Positions 53,799-63,123 of a stretch of 64,000 bases of DNA are shown here, piece after piece. Position 1 is the stretch's first letter. Each line of letters opens with the position of its first letter. Under the pieces are notes generated by a model. The model was not told the DNA's origin. It was given only the letters and a program-made list of their open reading frames with translations, and did no database searches. The translations under genes and the position numbers were made by a program. Source of the DNA: JAEUPI01 sp963814435 (GTDB lineage Bacteria > Pseudomonadota > Gammaproteobacteria > Burkholderiales > Burkholderiaceae_C); the NCBI GenBank assembly GCA_963814435.1, contig CAWFCV010000008.1, positions 9,889 through 73,888 on the forward strand, given 5' to 3'.

Positions 53799-54986
53799 TC
53801 AGGGCTGGCGGCCGAACTCCACGCGCTCGGCCGTCCAGCGCCGCGCCTGCTCGCTGAGCGAGAAGCCGAGGCCCGGCCGATTGGGCACCTGCATGCGGCC
53901 GCCCTCGATCTTGAGCCGCTCGTTGAACATCGGCTCCAGCCACTCGAAGTGCTCGACCCACGGCTCGTGCGGGTACGCCGCACTCAGGTGCAGGTGGATC
54001 TCCATCGCGAAGTGCGGCGCCATGCGGATGCGCGCCTGGTCGGCGAGGCCCATGATCTTCAGCATCGGCGTGATGCCGCCGACGCGCGGTGCGTCGGGCT
54101 GGATGAAGTCGACGCTGCGGTGGCGAATCAGCTCCCAGTGCTCGGCCACGCTGGTCAGCATCTCGCCGGTGGCGATCGGCGTGTCGAGCAGTGCGGCGAG
54201 CGCGGCATGGCCTTCGGCGTCGTAGGCGTCGAGCGGCTCTTCGATCCAGGTGAGGTTCAACTCCTCCACCGCGCGGCCGAAGCGCTGCGCGGTGACGCGG
54301 TCCCACTGCTGGTTGGCGTCCACCATCAGGTGCACGCGGCCGTCGATGCGCTTGTGCACCGCACGCACGCGTTCGAGGTCGATCATCGGGTCGGGCTGGC
54401 CGACCTTGATCTTGATGCCGCCGATGCCGCGCTCGAGCGACGCGTCCACGCGCTCCAGCACTTCGGACAGCGGCGACGACAGGAAGCCGCCCGAGGTGTT
54501 GTAGCAGGACACATGATCACGGTGCGCACCGAGCAGCTTGGCCAGCGGCAGCTTCGCGCGCTTGGCCTTCAGATCCCACAGTGCGATGTCGAACGCGGCA
54601 ATTGCCTGCGTCGCAAGCCCACTGCGGCCGACCGACGCGCCGGCCCAGCACAGTTTGTCCCACAGCCGCGCGATGTCGTTCGGGTCTTCGCCGATCAGCG
54701 CCGGCGCGATCTCCTTCGCGTGCACGTATTGCCCTGGACCGCCGGCGCGCTTGCTGTACGAAAAGCCGATGCCGCCGTGGCCTTGCCTCGTCTGCAGCTC
54801 GCAGAACAGGAAGGCGATCTCGGTCAGCGGCCTCTGCCGCCCGGTGAGCACCTTGGCGTCGCTGATCGGCGTGGCCAGTGGCAGAAAGACGAGCGACAGC
54901 TCGATCCACTCGATGCGGTCGGTGCTGGCCTCGCCGGCAGGCAAACCGGCGGCCAGAGGGTTTGCGGCGATCGTTCGGGATGTCAT
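53799..54986 (-). CDS. L-talarate/galactarate dehydratase (enolase superfamily)
   Basis: The 395-residue protein from ATG 54986 matches the Salmonella talarate/galactarate dehydratase closely: SDAKVLTGRQRPLTEIAFLF, GFSYSKRAGGPGQYVHAKEIA and LLGAHRDHVSCYNTSGGFL. Active-site residues are Lys192/Lys194 (KIKVG), metal ligands Asp223 (MVDANQQWD), Glu249 (WIEEPLDAYD) and Glu275 (TGEML), and His325 (APHFAMEIHLH), all three positions before the Salmonella numbering. It removes water from aldaric acids to give keto-deoxy-aldarates. Confidence 0.93.
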   Translation of the reverse strand: MTSRTIAANPLAAGLPAGEASTDRIEWIELSLVFLPLATPISDAKVLTGRQRPLTEIAFLFCELQTRQGHGGIGFSYSKRAGGPGQYVHAKEIAPALIGEDPNDIARLWDKLCWAGASVGRSGLATQAIAAFDIALWDLKAKRAKLPLAKLLGAHRDHVSCYNTSGGFLSSPLSEVLERVDASLERGIGGIKIKVGQPDPMIDLERVRAVHKRIDGRVHLMVDANQQWDRVTAQRFGRAVEELNLTWIEEPLDAYDAEGHAALAALLDTPIATGEMLTSVAEHWELIRHRSVDFIQPDAPRVGGITPMLKIMGLADQARIRMAPHFAMEIHLHLSAAYPHEPWVEHFEWLEPMFNERLKIEGGRMQVPNRPGLGFSLSEQARRWTAERVEFGRQP

Positions 54987-55096
54987 GTCCAATACTCCAA
55001 CGTTTCAAGTGGACGCCGCGGATCCGGCTCCGCCGGTCCGCCGGCGTCGCCCCCTTGAGGGGGAGGCGGCCGAAGGCCGCTACGGGGGTGGGTCCA

Positions 55097-56098
55097 TCAT
55101 TCAGGTTTGATCCCCGCCGTCTTGATGACGCGGGTCCACAAGTCGATCTCGCTCTTCACGAACTGCGCGTAGGGCGCGGCACCCTGGGTCGGGATGACGA
55201 AGCCGACCGATTCCATGCGCTGCTTGATCTCGGGCGAGGCCATGATCTTCTTCATTGCCGCCTCGAGCTTGTCGACGATCGGCTGCGGCGTGCCGCGGAT
55301 CGCCGAGATGCCCGACCAGCTGAGCGCCTGGAAGCCCGGAAAGCCGCTTTCGGCGATCGTCGGCAGATCCGGGTACAGCGGGTTGCGCTGCAGGCTGGTC
55401 ACCGCCAGCGCGCGCAGCTTGCCGGCCTTGACGTGCGGCAGCGCGACGTCCTGGTTGATGAACATCAGCGGGATCTGACCGCCCAGCAGATCCTGCATCA
55501 TCGGGCCGCCGCCGCGGTACGGGATGCCGACCATGAAGAAGCCGTTGCACTCCTTGACGCCGCTGGGGCACCTGCTGGCCTCGATCTTCAGCAGCTCCAT
55601 CGCCATGTGCCCCGAGGCGGCATGCGTGAAGCCGTAGTTCAGCTTGCCCGGGTTCTTGCGCACGTAATCCACCAGCTCGGCGAAGGTCTTGAACGGCGTG
55701 CCCGGGTGCACCACCAGCACGTTGGGGCCCGAGTGCACCTGCGTGATGTGCACGAAGTCCTTCATCGAGTCGTAGCCGACGTTCGGGTTCAGGCCGTGCG
55801 CGACTGCGCTCTGGCCGACACCGGTCTGCACGATCGTGTAGCCGTCGGGCGTCATCTTGGCCGCACGCGCGGTGCCGATGGTGCCGCCGGCGCCGCCGAT
55901 GTTCTCGACGATGAACTGCTGGCCGAACTCCTTGCTCAAGGCGTCGGCCACCATGCGCGCCATGATGTCGCTGGTGCCGCCGGCGGGGAACGGGCTGATC
56001 AGCTTGACCGGCTTGCCCGGCCACGGCTCCTGCGCGAAGGCGCCGGGCAGCGCGAGCATTCCCGCGGCGATGGTGATGAACAGCGAACGACGGTGCAT
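55097..56098 (-). CDS. Bug-family solute receptor
   Basis: The 333-residue protein from ATG 56098 has a signal peptide (MHRRSLFITIAAGMLALPGAFA) and the Bug pattern PVKLISPFPAGGTSDIMARMVADALSKEFG, ENIGGAGGTIGTARAAKMTPDGYT and GGQIPLMFINQDVALPHVKAGKLRALAVTS. An insert with two cysteines (SRCPSGVKECNGF) is unusual and may form a disulfide. It lies upstream of the talarate dehydratase on the same strand, so it likely binds an aldaric acid. No TctAB is next to it. Confidence 0.9.
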   Translation of the reverse strand: MHRRSLFITIAAGMLALPGAFAQEPWPGKPVKLISPFPAGGTSDIMARMVADALSKEFGQQFIVENIGGAGGTIGTARAAKMTPDGYTIVQTGVGQSAVAHGLNPNVGYDSMKDFVHITQVHSGPNVLVVHPGTPFKTFAELVDYVRKNPGKLNYGFTHAASGHMAMELLKIEASRCPSGVKECNGFFMVGIPYRGGGPMMQDLLGGQIPLMFINQDVALPHVKAGKLRALAVTSLQRNPLYPDLPTIAESGFPGFQALSWSGISAIRGTPQPIVDKLEAAMKKIMASPEIKQRMESVGFVIPTQGAAPYAQFVKSEIDLWTRVIKTAGIKPE

Positions 56099-56184
56099 CG
56101 ACGGTCTCCTGACTGCTGCCACTCTACGCCGGTTTGACCCGTCGGCCTCGCGGCGCCTACGATGCCGCGGCCAGGAGAGCCCGC

Positions 56185-56994
56185 ATGTCCCAGACCATCA
56201 CCCCCACGCCGCCATCCACGCGCGAGCGCGTGCACGTCAGCGACGCCGTGCTCGAGCGCCTGGCGCGCGCCAGCAGCGGCTCGCTGACGACCCAGCTGTA
56301 CAGACGAGGCTTCCGCCAGCCGGTGCTGGTGGGGCTGCGACCGCTGCAGGGTGCGCAGGTACGGCGCTTCGCCGGCCGCGCCTACACGATGCGCTTCATC
56401 CCGGCGCGCGAGGATATCGACACCTACGCGACGCTGACCACGATGCCGAATGCCGATAACCTGCAATGGGTCGGCGTCGAGCAGATCCGGGCCGGCGACG
56501 TGATGGTGATCGACAGCCGCAACGACACGACCGCGGCGTCGATGGGCAACATGCTGATCACCCGGATGATGAAGCGCGGCGTGCACGCGGTGGTCACCGA
56601 CGGTGCATTCCGCGACGGGCAGGAGATCGCCCGCATGGACATCCCCGCCTGGTGCGCCGCGGTGACGGCGACCACGCGGCTGAGCTACCACCACGTCGCG
56701 GACCTGCAGGTGCCAGTGTCGTGTGCCGGCGTCGCGGTGTACCCGGGCGACGTGATTCATGGCGATGCCGACAACGTCACCGTGGTGCCGGCGCACCTCG
56801 CGCAGGAGTTGGCCGACTTGTGCGAGGCGCAGGACGACCTCGAGCGTTATCTCGTGCATCGCGTGCAGCGCGGCGAGGCGCTGTGGGGGCTTTACCCGCC
56901 GAGCGACGCGACGCGCGGACAGTATCGCGACTGGGTGGCCGCGGGGCGGCCGGCGCTGCAGGTCGAACCGGGAGGAATCGATGCATCCCCATGA
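56185..56994 (+). CDS. RraA-family protein, probable keto-acid aldolase 1
   Basis: From ATG 56185 (AGGAGA 9 bases upstream), 269 residues. The RraA fold shows TTQLYRRGFRQ, IPAREDIDTY, VMVIDSRNDTTAASMGNMLITRMMKRG and the catalytic pair in VVTDGAFRDGQEIARM. Members of this family with Arg-Asp in G.(V/F)RD are metal-dependent class II aldolases for 4-hydroxy-2-oxo acids. Here, in an aldaric-acid locus, cleavage or decarboxylation of a keto-deoxy-aldarate is likely. The next gene overlaps by 14 bases. Confidence 0.85.
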   Translation: MSQTITPTPPSTRERVHVSDAVLERLARASSGSLTTQLYRRGFRQPVLVGLRPLQGAQVRRFAGRAYTMRFIPAREDIDTYATLTTMPNADNLQWVGVEQIRAGDVMVIDSRNDTTAASMGNMLITRMMKRGVHAVVTDGAFRDGQEIARMDIPAWCAAVTATTRLSYHHVADLQVPVSCAGVAVYPGDVIHGDADNVTVVPAHLAQELADLCEAQDDLERYLVHRVQRGEALWGLYPPSDATRGQYRDWVAAGRPALQVEPGGIDASP

Positions 56995-57415
56995 GCAGAC
57001 CATCCGCCGCTACTTCGATGCCTGCAACGCTGCCGACCACGGCGCGCTGCTGAGCTGCTTCACGCCCGACGCGGTGCACTACTTTCCGCCCGGCCTGCCG
57101 GGGATCCCCTGGCGCGGTGCCGACACGATCGCGCGCCAGTGGATCTGGTGCGTCAAGAACCTCGGCTCGCAGTGGACGATCGAGAAGGTGCTGGTCAGCC
57201 ATGACTCGGACGAGGCGGTCATTGAGTGGACGCACTGGAAGCGCAAGACCGGCACCGCGCAGCGCGGCGACGAGTGGTACGGCTTCGAGCCGACGAGCGG
57301 CCTGATCCGGGAAATCCGCGCCTACTACGCGGCGCCGGCGGTGAAGGACATGCCGATCGGCGAGCTGGTCGACTTCGACTACCGCGGCCGCGGCTATCAC
57401 CTGAGCTGGAAGTGA
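56981..57415 (+). CDS. NTF2-like (SnoaL-type) protein
   Basis: The 144-residue protein MHPHEQTIRRYFDACNAADHGALLSCFTPDAVHYFPPGLPG follows the NTF2-like pattern (helix, AvxyxPpG), and TIEKVLVSHDSDEAVIEWTHWKR and IREIRAYYA close the cone. Such proteins act as isomerases, dehydratases or small binding proteins. GGAGGAATCG precedes the ATG. Translational overlap with both neighbours shows it belongs to this pathway; the reaction is not known. Confidence 0.85.
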   Translation: MHPHEQTIRRYFDACNAADHGALLSCFTPDAVHYFPPGLPGIPWRGADTIARQWIWCVKNLGSQWTIEKVLVSHDSDEAVIEWTHWKRKTGTAQRGDEWYGFEPTSGLIREIRAYYAAPAVKDMPIGELVDFDYRGRGYHLSWK

Positions 57416-57425
57416 CAATGCTGCG

Positions 57426-59157
57426 ATGAAGAAGACCCCCGACACCCTGCGCAGCGCGCGCTGGTTCGCGCCCGACGACTTTCGCTCCTTCGGCCACCGC
57501 TCGCGGGTGATGCAGATGGGCTATGGCCCGGCCGACTATGTGGGCAAGCCGGTGATCGCGATCGTCAACACCTGGAGCGACGCCAACCAGTGTCACGCGC
57601 ACTTTAAGAGCCGCGTCGAGGACGTCAAGCGTGGCGTGCTGCAGGCCGGCGGCTTTCCGCTCGAGCTGCCGGCGATTTCGCTCAGCGAATCGATGGTCAA
57701 GCCGACGACGATGCTGTACCGCAACTTCCTCGCGATGGAGACCGAGGAGCTGCTGCGCAGCCACCCGGTGGACGGCGCGGTACTGATGGGCGGCTGCGAC
57801 AAGACCACGCCGGGCTTGACGATGGGTGCGCTCAGCATGGGGCTGCCGTTCATCTACCTGCCCGCGGGGCCGATGCTGCGCGGCAACTGGCGCGGCCACG
57901 TGCTCGGTTCGGGCTCGGACGCCTTCAAGTACTGGGACGAGCGCCGCGCCGGCCGCCTGAGCGACGGAGCCTGGCATGAGATGGAGGCCGGCATCGCACG
58001 CAGCCATGGCACCTGCATGACGATGGGCACGGCCGCGACGATGATGGGCATCGCCGAGGCGGTGGGCTTCACGCTGCCCGGCGCGAGTTCGATTCCCGCG
58101 GCCGATGCGAGCCACGTGCGCATGAGCGCCGAATGCGGCCGGCGAATCGTGCAGATGGTGTGGGACGACCTCACGCCGGCGAAGATGCTACGGCGGGCCA
58201 ACTTCGAGAACGGCATCGCGGTGGCGATGGCCGAGGGCTGCTCGACCAACGCGATCATCCACCTCGTTGCGATGTCGCGGCGCGCCGGGCATCCGGTGAC
58301 GCTGGACGATTTCGATGCCGCGAGCCGCAAGGTGCCGGTGGTGGCCAACATCCGCCCCAGCGGCGACCGTTACCTGATGGAAGACTTCTACTACGCCGGC
58401 GGCCTGCGCGCGCTGATGGGGCGCATCACGCCGCACCTGAAGCTCGACGCGCTCACCGTCAACGGCCGCACGCTGGGCGAGAACATCGCGGGCGCCGAAG
58501 TGTTCGATGATGACGTGATCCGGCCCCTCGACAACCCCATCTACGCCGAGGGCGCGCTCGCCGTGTTGCGCGGCAACCTGGCGCCCGACGGCGTGGTGAT
58601 CAAGCCGAGCGCCTGCGAGCCGCGGCTGCTCAAGCACACCGGCCGCGCGCTGGTGTTCGACGACTACCCCGCGCTGAAGAACGGCGGTCGACGACCCGAA
58701 TCTCGACGTCACCGGCGACGACATCCTGGTGCTGCGTTACGCCGGCCCGCAGGGCGGCCCCGGCATGCCCGAGTGGGGCATGCTGCCGATCCCGACCAAG
58801 CTGCTGAAGCAGGGCGTGAAAGACATGCTGCGCCTGAGCGACGCGCGGATGAGCGGCACCAGCTACGGCGGCTGCCTGCTGCACTGCGCGCCCGAAGCCT
58901 ATGTCGGCGGGCCGCTTGCGCTGGTGAAGACCGGCGATCGCATCACGGTGGACGTGCCGGCGCGGCGCATCCACCTCGAGGTGAGCGATGCCGAACTCGC
59001 GCGCCGCAAGGCGGCGTGGACACCGCCGCCGCCGCGCTACGAGCGCGGCTACGGCTGGATGTTCAGCCGCCACATCCTGCAGGCCGACCAGGGCTGCGAC
59101 TTCGACTTCCTCGAAACCGAGTTCGGCGCCCCGGTGTCCGAGCCGGTGATCTTCTGA
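57426..59157 (+). pseudogene. IlvD/Edd-family sugar-acid dehydratase, frameshifted
   Basis: MKKTPDTLRSARWFAPDDFRSFGHRSR leads a protein of about 577 residues. The three [2Fe-2S] cysteines are present: Cys56 (NTWSDANQCHAHF), Cys124 (MGGCDKTTPG) and Cys197 (HGTCMTMGTA), matching L-arabinonate dehydratase. The frame changes near 58685 (KNG / DDPNLDVTGDDILVLRYAG), after which GMPEWGMLPIPTKLL and SGTSYGGCLLHCAPEAYVGGPLALV follow. It dehydrates aldonic acids such as arabinonate or a similar sugar acid. It starts 10 bases after the NTF2-like gene. Confidence 0.92.
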
Positions 59158-59165
59158 ACGAACCG

Positions 59166-59876
59166 ATGAACCCGAAGACCAAAGACCAATTGATGCGCGT
59201 GAGCACCGCCACGTTGTGCACGGGCCTCTTCAAGCGCGGCTTGCGCAACCAGTTCATCCAGGACGTGCGGCCGCTGAACCCCAACCTGCCGAACATGGTG
59301 GGCGAGGCCTTCACGCTGCGCTACATCCCGGCGCGCGAGGACCTGAACCCGATCACCGTGTTCCAGGACCGCGCGCACCCGCAGCGCAAGGCGGTGGAGG
59401 AGTGCCCACCCGGCGCGGTGTTCGTGATCGACAGCCGCAAGGACGCACGCGCCGCGTCGGCCGGCGCGATCCTGGTCACGCGGCTGATGAAGCGCGGCGT
59501 CGCCGGCGTCGTCACCGACGGCGGCTTTCGCGATTCACCCGAGATCGCGCGGCTGGCGATCCCCGCCTACCACCACCGGCCGAGTGCACCGACCAACCTG
59601 ACGCTGCACCAGGCGCTCGACATCAACGTGCCGATCGGCTGCGGCGACGTGCCGGTGTGGCCTGGCGACGTGGTGGTCGGCGACGGCGAGGGCGTGATCG
59701 TCATCCCGGCGGCCATCGCCGACGAAATCGCCGCCGAGGCGGTGGAGATGACGGCGTTCGAGGACTTCGTGACCGAGAAGGTCAACGAGGGCCGATCGAT
59801 CCTGGGTCTGTACCCGCCCACCGACGCGAAGAGCCGCGACGAATTCGCGGCCTGGCGCAAGGCGAAGGGCCGCTGA
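59166..59876 (+). CDS. RraA-family protein, probable keto-acid aldolase 2
   Basis: The 236-residue protein from ATG 59166 has TATLCTGLFKRGLRNQF, IPAREDLNPITVF, VFVIDSRKDARAASAGAILVTRLMKRG and the catalytic VVTDGGFRDSPEIARL. It resembles the first RraA protein throughout, so the locus holds two paralogues. The C-terminus (ILGLYPPTDAKSRDEFAAWR) recurs in both. It ends the operon. Confidence 0.87.
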   Translation: MNPKTKDQLMRVSTATLCTGLFKRGLRNQFIQDVRPLNPNLPNMVGEAFTLRYIPAREDLNPITVFQDRAHPQRKAVEECPPGAVFVIDSRKDARAASAGAILVTRLMKRGVAGVVTDGGFRDSPEIARLAIPAYHHRPSAPTNLTLHQALDINVPIGCGDVPVWPGDVVVGDGEGVIVIPAAIADEIAAEAVEMTAFEDFVTEKVNEGRSILGLYPPTDAKSRDEFAAWRKAKGR

Positions 59877-60051
59877 GCGGGTGTTGGCCCGCGTTCGCGT
59901 CAGCGGATCAGTGCCGCGGACCTTGTTGCTGAACGACGCGTCGATGTAAGGCCGATGCGCCGGCCCAGTACGCGCGACACAGCGTCGCGCCGATGATCCG
60001 CGAAGTTGTCGGCGTCGGTGATGGCTAGGGCCTGCGGGAATAGGGCCGGGG
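59877..60051. other. Intergenic stretch before the group II intron
   Basis: No gene is supported. A short minus-strand frame (ALAITDADNFADHRRDAVSRVLG) is not placed in any family. It is the 5' flank of the intron. Confidence 0.3.
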
Positions 60052-60482
60052 GTGCGCAAAGCCGCTGTGAGGCGTGCGTCTTCACGCTGTTCGAACTCGG
60101 CCAGTAGGCGCTCGCAGCAGAGTGGAACAGGCGCCTCGAGACGGTACGGCCCGCAGGGTGAGCCGCTGATGCGGTGAAGCAGCATCACCCGAGCGAGGTC
60201 ATAAGCGCGAAGGTGACTGCGGTGGGGTATGGGGCGCAGCACGCGTGCAAGGACATGTTCGGAACGTGAGAGGCCACGTCTTGCGCGTCATGCGAGTCCT
60301 GGGGCAATGCGCGAGCAGTAAAGCCCCCGGCCAAGTCGAAGCGTGCGCAAGCGGGAGTCCGATGGGGTCGTAGTACGCACGCCAAGGCGCAAGCCGAGGC
60401 GACGAAGGCCGTGCGGCATAACGCGGCTGGAGGGAAGGGACCCTGCGGTGGTCATGCTGATGGAGCGGGTAAGCGCGAGGGA

Positions 60483-61847
60483 ATGGCCGGCAAGACCGTG
60501 CCTAACGACCCCGTCGGTGAGGGACGAGCGACAAAGTGCGACAACTGCAAAGGCAGCTCTGGGCCGCAGCCAAGCGGAGCCCGGCAAGGCGCTTCCATGC
60601 GTTGTACGGCCAGATGTGCAGGGGTGACGTCCTGCACGAGGCGTGGAGGCGAGTGCGCCGCAACAAGGGCGCGCGGGGGTTCATCGGGTGACGATCGGCC
60701 ACATTGAGCAGCACGGAGTCCGGCGCTTCTTGCAGGAGCTGGGGGAAGTGCTGCGCGCAGGCGAATACGGTGCGCAAGTCGTGCGGCGTGCCTACATTCC
60801 GAAGGCGGACGGGGCCAAGCGGCCCCTGGGCATCCCCACGGTGCAGGACCGGGTGGTGCAGATGGCGGCTAAGCTGGTGCTCGAACCCATCTACGAGGCG
60901 GACTTCGCGCCCGGCTCGTACGGGTTCCGACCCAGGCGCAGTGCGCAGCAGGCGCTGGAGCGGATCAGGCAACTGAGCCGTGCAGGAGCCGAGCACGTGC
61001 TGGACGCCGACATCGAGAACTACTTCGGCAGCATCGAGCACGGCAAGTTGCAAACGCTGGTGAGCCAGCGGGTCAGCGACCGGAAGATGCTCAAAGTGTT
61101 GAGGCAGTGGTTGCAGGCCGGGGTGATGGAAGACGGGGTGGTGAGCCACCCGGTGGCGGGAACGCCGCAGGGTGGGGTGACTCGCCGCTGCTGTCGAACA
61201 TCTACCTGCACGTGCTGGACCGGGTGTGGACCAGGCATGGTCAGCATCTGGGAGAACTGGTGCGGTACGCGGATGACTTCGTGGTGATGTGCCGAACGGC
61301 GCAGGGCTGCGAAGAGGCCCAAGGACGCATCGCCCACGTGATGGCCAAACTGGGGCTGAAGCTGCACCCGCAGAAGACGCGACGCGTGAAGCTGACCGAC
61401 GGCCTGGAAGGCTTCGACTTCCTGGGCTGTCATCTGCGCAAGCGCATGAGCGGGCGACTGTGGCAGCAAGAGGGCGTCAGACGGTACTACCTGCAACGCT
61501 GGCCCAGCCGCAAGGCGATGAACCGGGTGCGCGAACGGGTGCGGGAGCTGACCCCGCGAGGGCGGTGCCATCAGGATGTGCGAGGCGTGATTGCCGAGCT
61601 CAATCCGGTGCTGCGCGGCTGGGGGCAGTACTTCCAGACGGGCAACGCGGCCGATCACTTCATCGACGTGGATGAATACGTCGTGAAGCGGCTGCGCAGC
61701 CTGCGCATCAAGCGAGCGGGACGCAGCTTGCGGGCCGGCCAGACCCAGCGCTGGGATCGTGACTACTTCGAAAGCCTTGGACTGCATCGCCTGCGCGGGA
61801 CGATCCGCTACCCGGGCAAACCTCCTGGCAACAGGAGGTCTGCGTAA
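60483..61847 (+). pseudogene. ltrA: Group II intron reverse transcriptase / maturase, frameshifted
   Basis: The segments KVRQLQRQLWAAAKRSP, RRAYIPKADGAKRPLGIPTVQDRVVQMA and FAPGSYGFRPRRSAQQALE are those of LtrA-type enzymes, followed by DADIENYFGSIEH, the YADD catalytic site in VRYADDFVVMC and the maturase domain (RGWGQYFQTGNAADHF). Frame changes are seen near 60525, near 60668 and near 61185 (GTPQGGV / SPLLSNIYLH). No HNH endonuclease domain follows; the protein ends at 61847, just before domain V. It copies the intron into DNA and helps it splice. Confidence 0.88.
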
Positions 61848-61872
61848 TGCTGCGAGCCGACAGACCACTGGT

Positions 61873-61905
61873 AAGCCGTGTGCGGGAAATCCGCATGCAC
61901 GGTTT
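61873..61905 (+). ncRNA. Group II intron domain V (catalytic hairpin)
   Basis: AAGCCGTGTGCGG-GAAA-TCCGCATGCACGGTTT has the catalytic AGC triad (61874-61876), a GAAA tetraloop and the offset bulge in the right arm. This is the most conserved part of group II introns and confirms the call. Confidence 0.9.
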
Positions 61906-61964
61906 GAACGGGGGTGTTGGTTCTGTGACTGACCTTCGGGCCTGACCAGGGCCAACATCTACCA

Positions 61965-62642
61965 ATGACAAGCACCGCGTCGCGCCGGCCGCTGCCCATC
62001 GTTGCGACGGTGGGGCGTTGGGCGATCTTCGTCGCGCTGCTGCTCGCCTTCATCCTGGTGCCCTTCTTCCTGCTCGAAGGGCAGATGAACGCGATGGTGC
62101 AGGAGACGCTGCATGCGAAGGCGTCGGTGGCGCTGATCACCGCCGCGGTGGTCGTCTTCCTGCTGGCCGACATCGTGCTGCCGATTCCGTCGAGCTTCGT
62201 GCTCACCACCACCGGCTATCTGCTGGGCTTCGAGCTCGGCGCCGCGGTGTGCTTCGTCGGCTTGACCTGCGCGTCGCTCGGCGGCTACGTGATCGGGCGC
62301 TACTTCGGCGGGCCGGTGGCGCAGCGCGTGGTTGGGCGCGCGCAGCTCGAGCGTTTCGCCGACCTCACGGCGCGCTACGGCGATGCGCTGCTGGTGGCGT
62401 TTCGCGCGATGCCGGTGCTGGCCGAGGCCACCACCATCCTCGCCGGCATGGCACGCATGCCGTTGCCGCGCTTCATGCTCGTCGTGTCGATCGGCAATAT
62501 CGTGGTCGCCGGGGTGTATGCGTGGATCGGCGCGGTGTCGGCCAGCCAGTCGTCATTTCTGATTGCGTCGGTGGCGTCGATCGTGCTGCCGGTGATCATC
62601 GTGCTCGCGATGCGGCGTGCGGCGCGACCGCGCGCGGCCTGA
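61965..62642 (+). CDS. DedA / VTT-domain membrane protein
   Basis: The 225-residue protein from ATG 61965 has six hydrophobic segments. The VTT domain shows VVFLLADIVLPIPSSFVLTTTGYLLGFELGAAVCF, the GxxxGYxxGRYFG segment GGYVIGRYFGGPVAQR and FRAMPVLAEATTILAGMARMPLPRF. These proteins flip or move lipids in the inner membrane. The group II intron ends directly before the start codon, so the natural promoter and ribosome site are now on the far side of the intron unless it splices. Confidence 0.88.
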   Translation: MTSTASRRPLPIVATVGRWAIFVALLLAFILVPFFLLEGQMNAMVQETLHAKASVALITAAVVVFLLADIVLPIPSSFVLTTTGYLLGFELGAAVCFVGLTCASLGGYVIGRYFGGPVAQRVVGRAQLERFADLTARYGDALLVAFRAMPVLAEATTILAGMARMPLPRFMLVVSIGNIVVAGVYAWIGAVSASQSSFLIASVASIVLPVIIVLAMRRAARPRAA

Positions 62643-62669
62643 CGAACGTTTCCACTATCTGGAGCCCTC

Positions 62670-63113
62670 ATGCCCAAACCGACCCCCGTCCCCGTCACGC
62701 CCGATCAGTTGCCGGAGCTGGCACGCGCCGTGCTCAAGGCCGACCGCTTTCCGATCCTGGCCACGATGGACGGCGACCAGCCGCGTGCGCGGCCGATCAC
62801 GGCCACGTGGACCGATGGCTTCACGGTGTACTTTGCGAATCTGAAGCGCTTTCACAAGACGCAGGAGATCGCGGCCAACGCCAAGGTCGAGCTGTGCTTC
62901 CTCGACAAGAACGACGACCAGGTGCGACTCACCGGCGTGGCCGAGCTGGTCACCGATCGCGCCACGCAGGAGGAGGCGTTCACACGCGACGCGCTGCTGC
63001 GCCAGTACCTGAGGAGCCCGGACAACCCGGAGTTCACGCTGTACCGCATCCGGCCGACGCGGGTGCGTTTCATGCGCGAGTGGGCGCTCGACTACTTCGA
63101 AGTCCCGCTGTAG
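62670..63113 (+). CDS. Pyridoxamine 5'-phosphate oxidase-like flavoprotein
   Basis: The 147-residue protein MPKPTPVPVTPDQLPELARAVLKADRFPILATMDGDQPRARPITATWTDGFTVYFAN has the split-barrel FMN-binding pattern (ILATxxGdqPraRPvta.w.d..v.F.), then KTQEIAANAKVELCFLDKND. It may bind FMN, F420 or haem; many relatives have unknown substrates. It starts 28 bases after the DedA stop. Confidence 0.85.
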   Translation: MPKPTPVPVTPDQLPELARAVLKADRFPILATMDGDQPRARPITATWTDGFTVYFANLKRFHKTQEIAANAKVELCFLDKNDDQVRLTGVAELVTDRATQEEAFTRDALLRQYLRSPDNPEFTLYRIRPTRVRFMREWALDYFEVPL

Positions 63114-63123
63114 GCGCTCGCCC

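Larger units (their letters stand above)
60052..61962 (+). mobile_element. Group II intron
   Basis: The element starts near GTGCG at 60052, has about 430 bases of structured RNA (domains I-III, with GTCATAAGCGCGAAGGTGAC and GGAGGGAAGGGACCCTGCGG, typical of domain I), an intron reverse transcriptase, domain V at 61873-61905 and domain VI up to ...ACATCTAC at 61962. The 3' end is well placed; the 5' end is inferred from the consensus GTGYG and a normal length of 1.9 kb. The insertion lies two bases before the ATG of the DedA-family gene. Confidence 0.8.
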
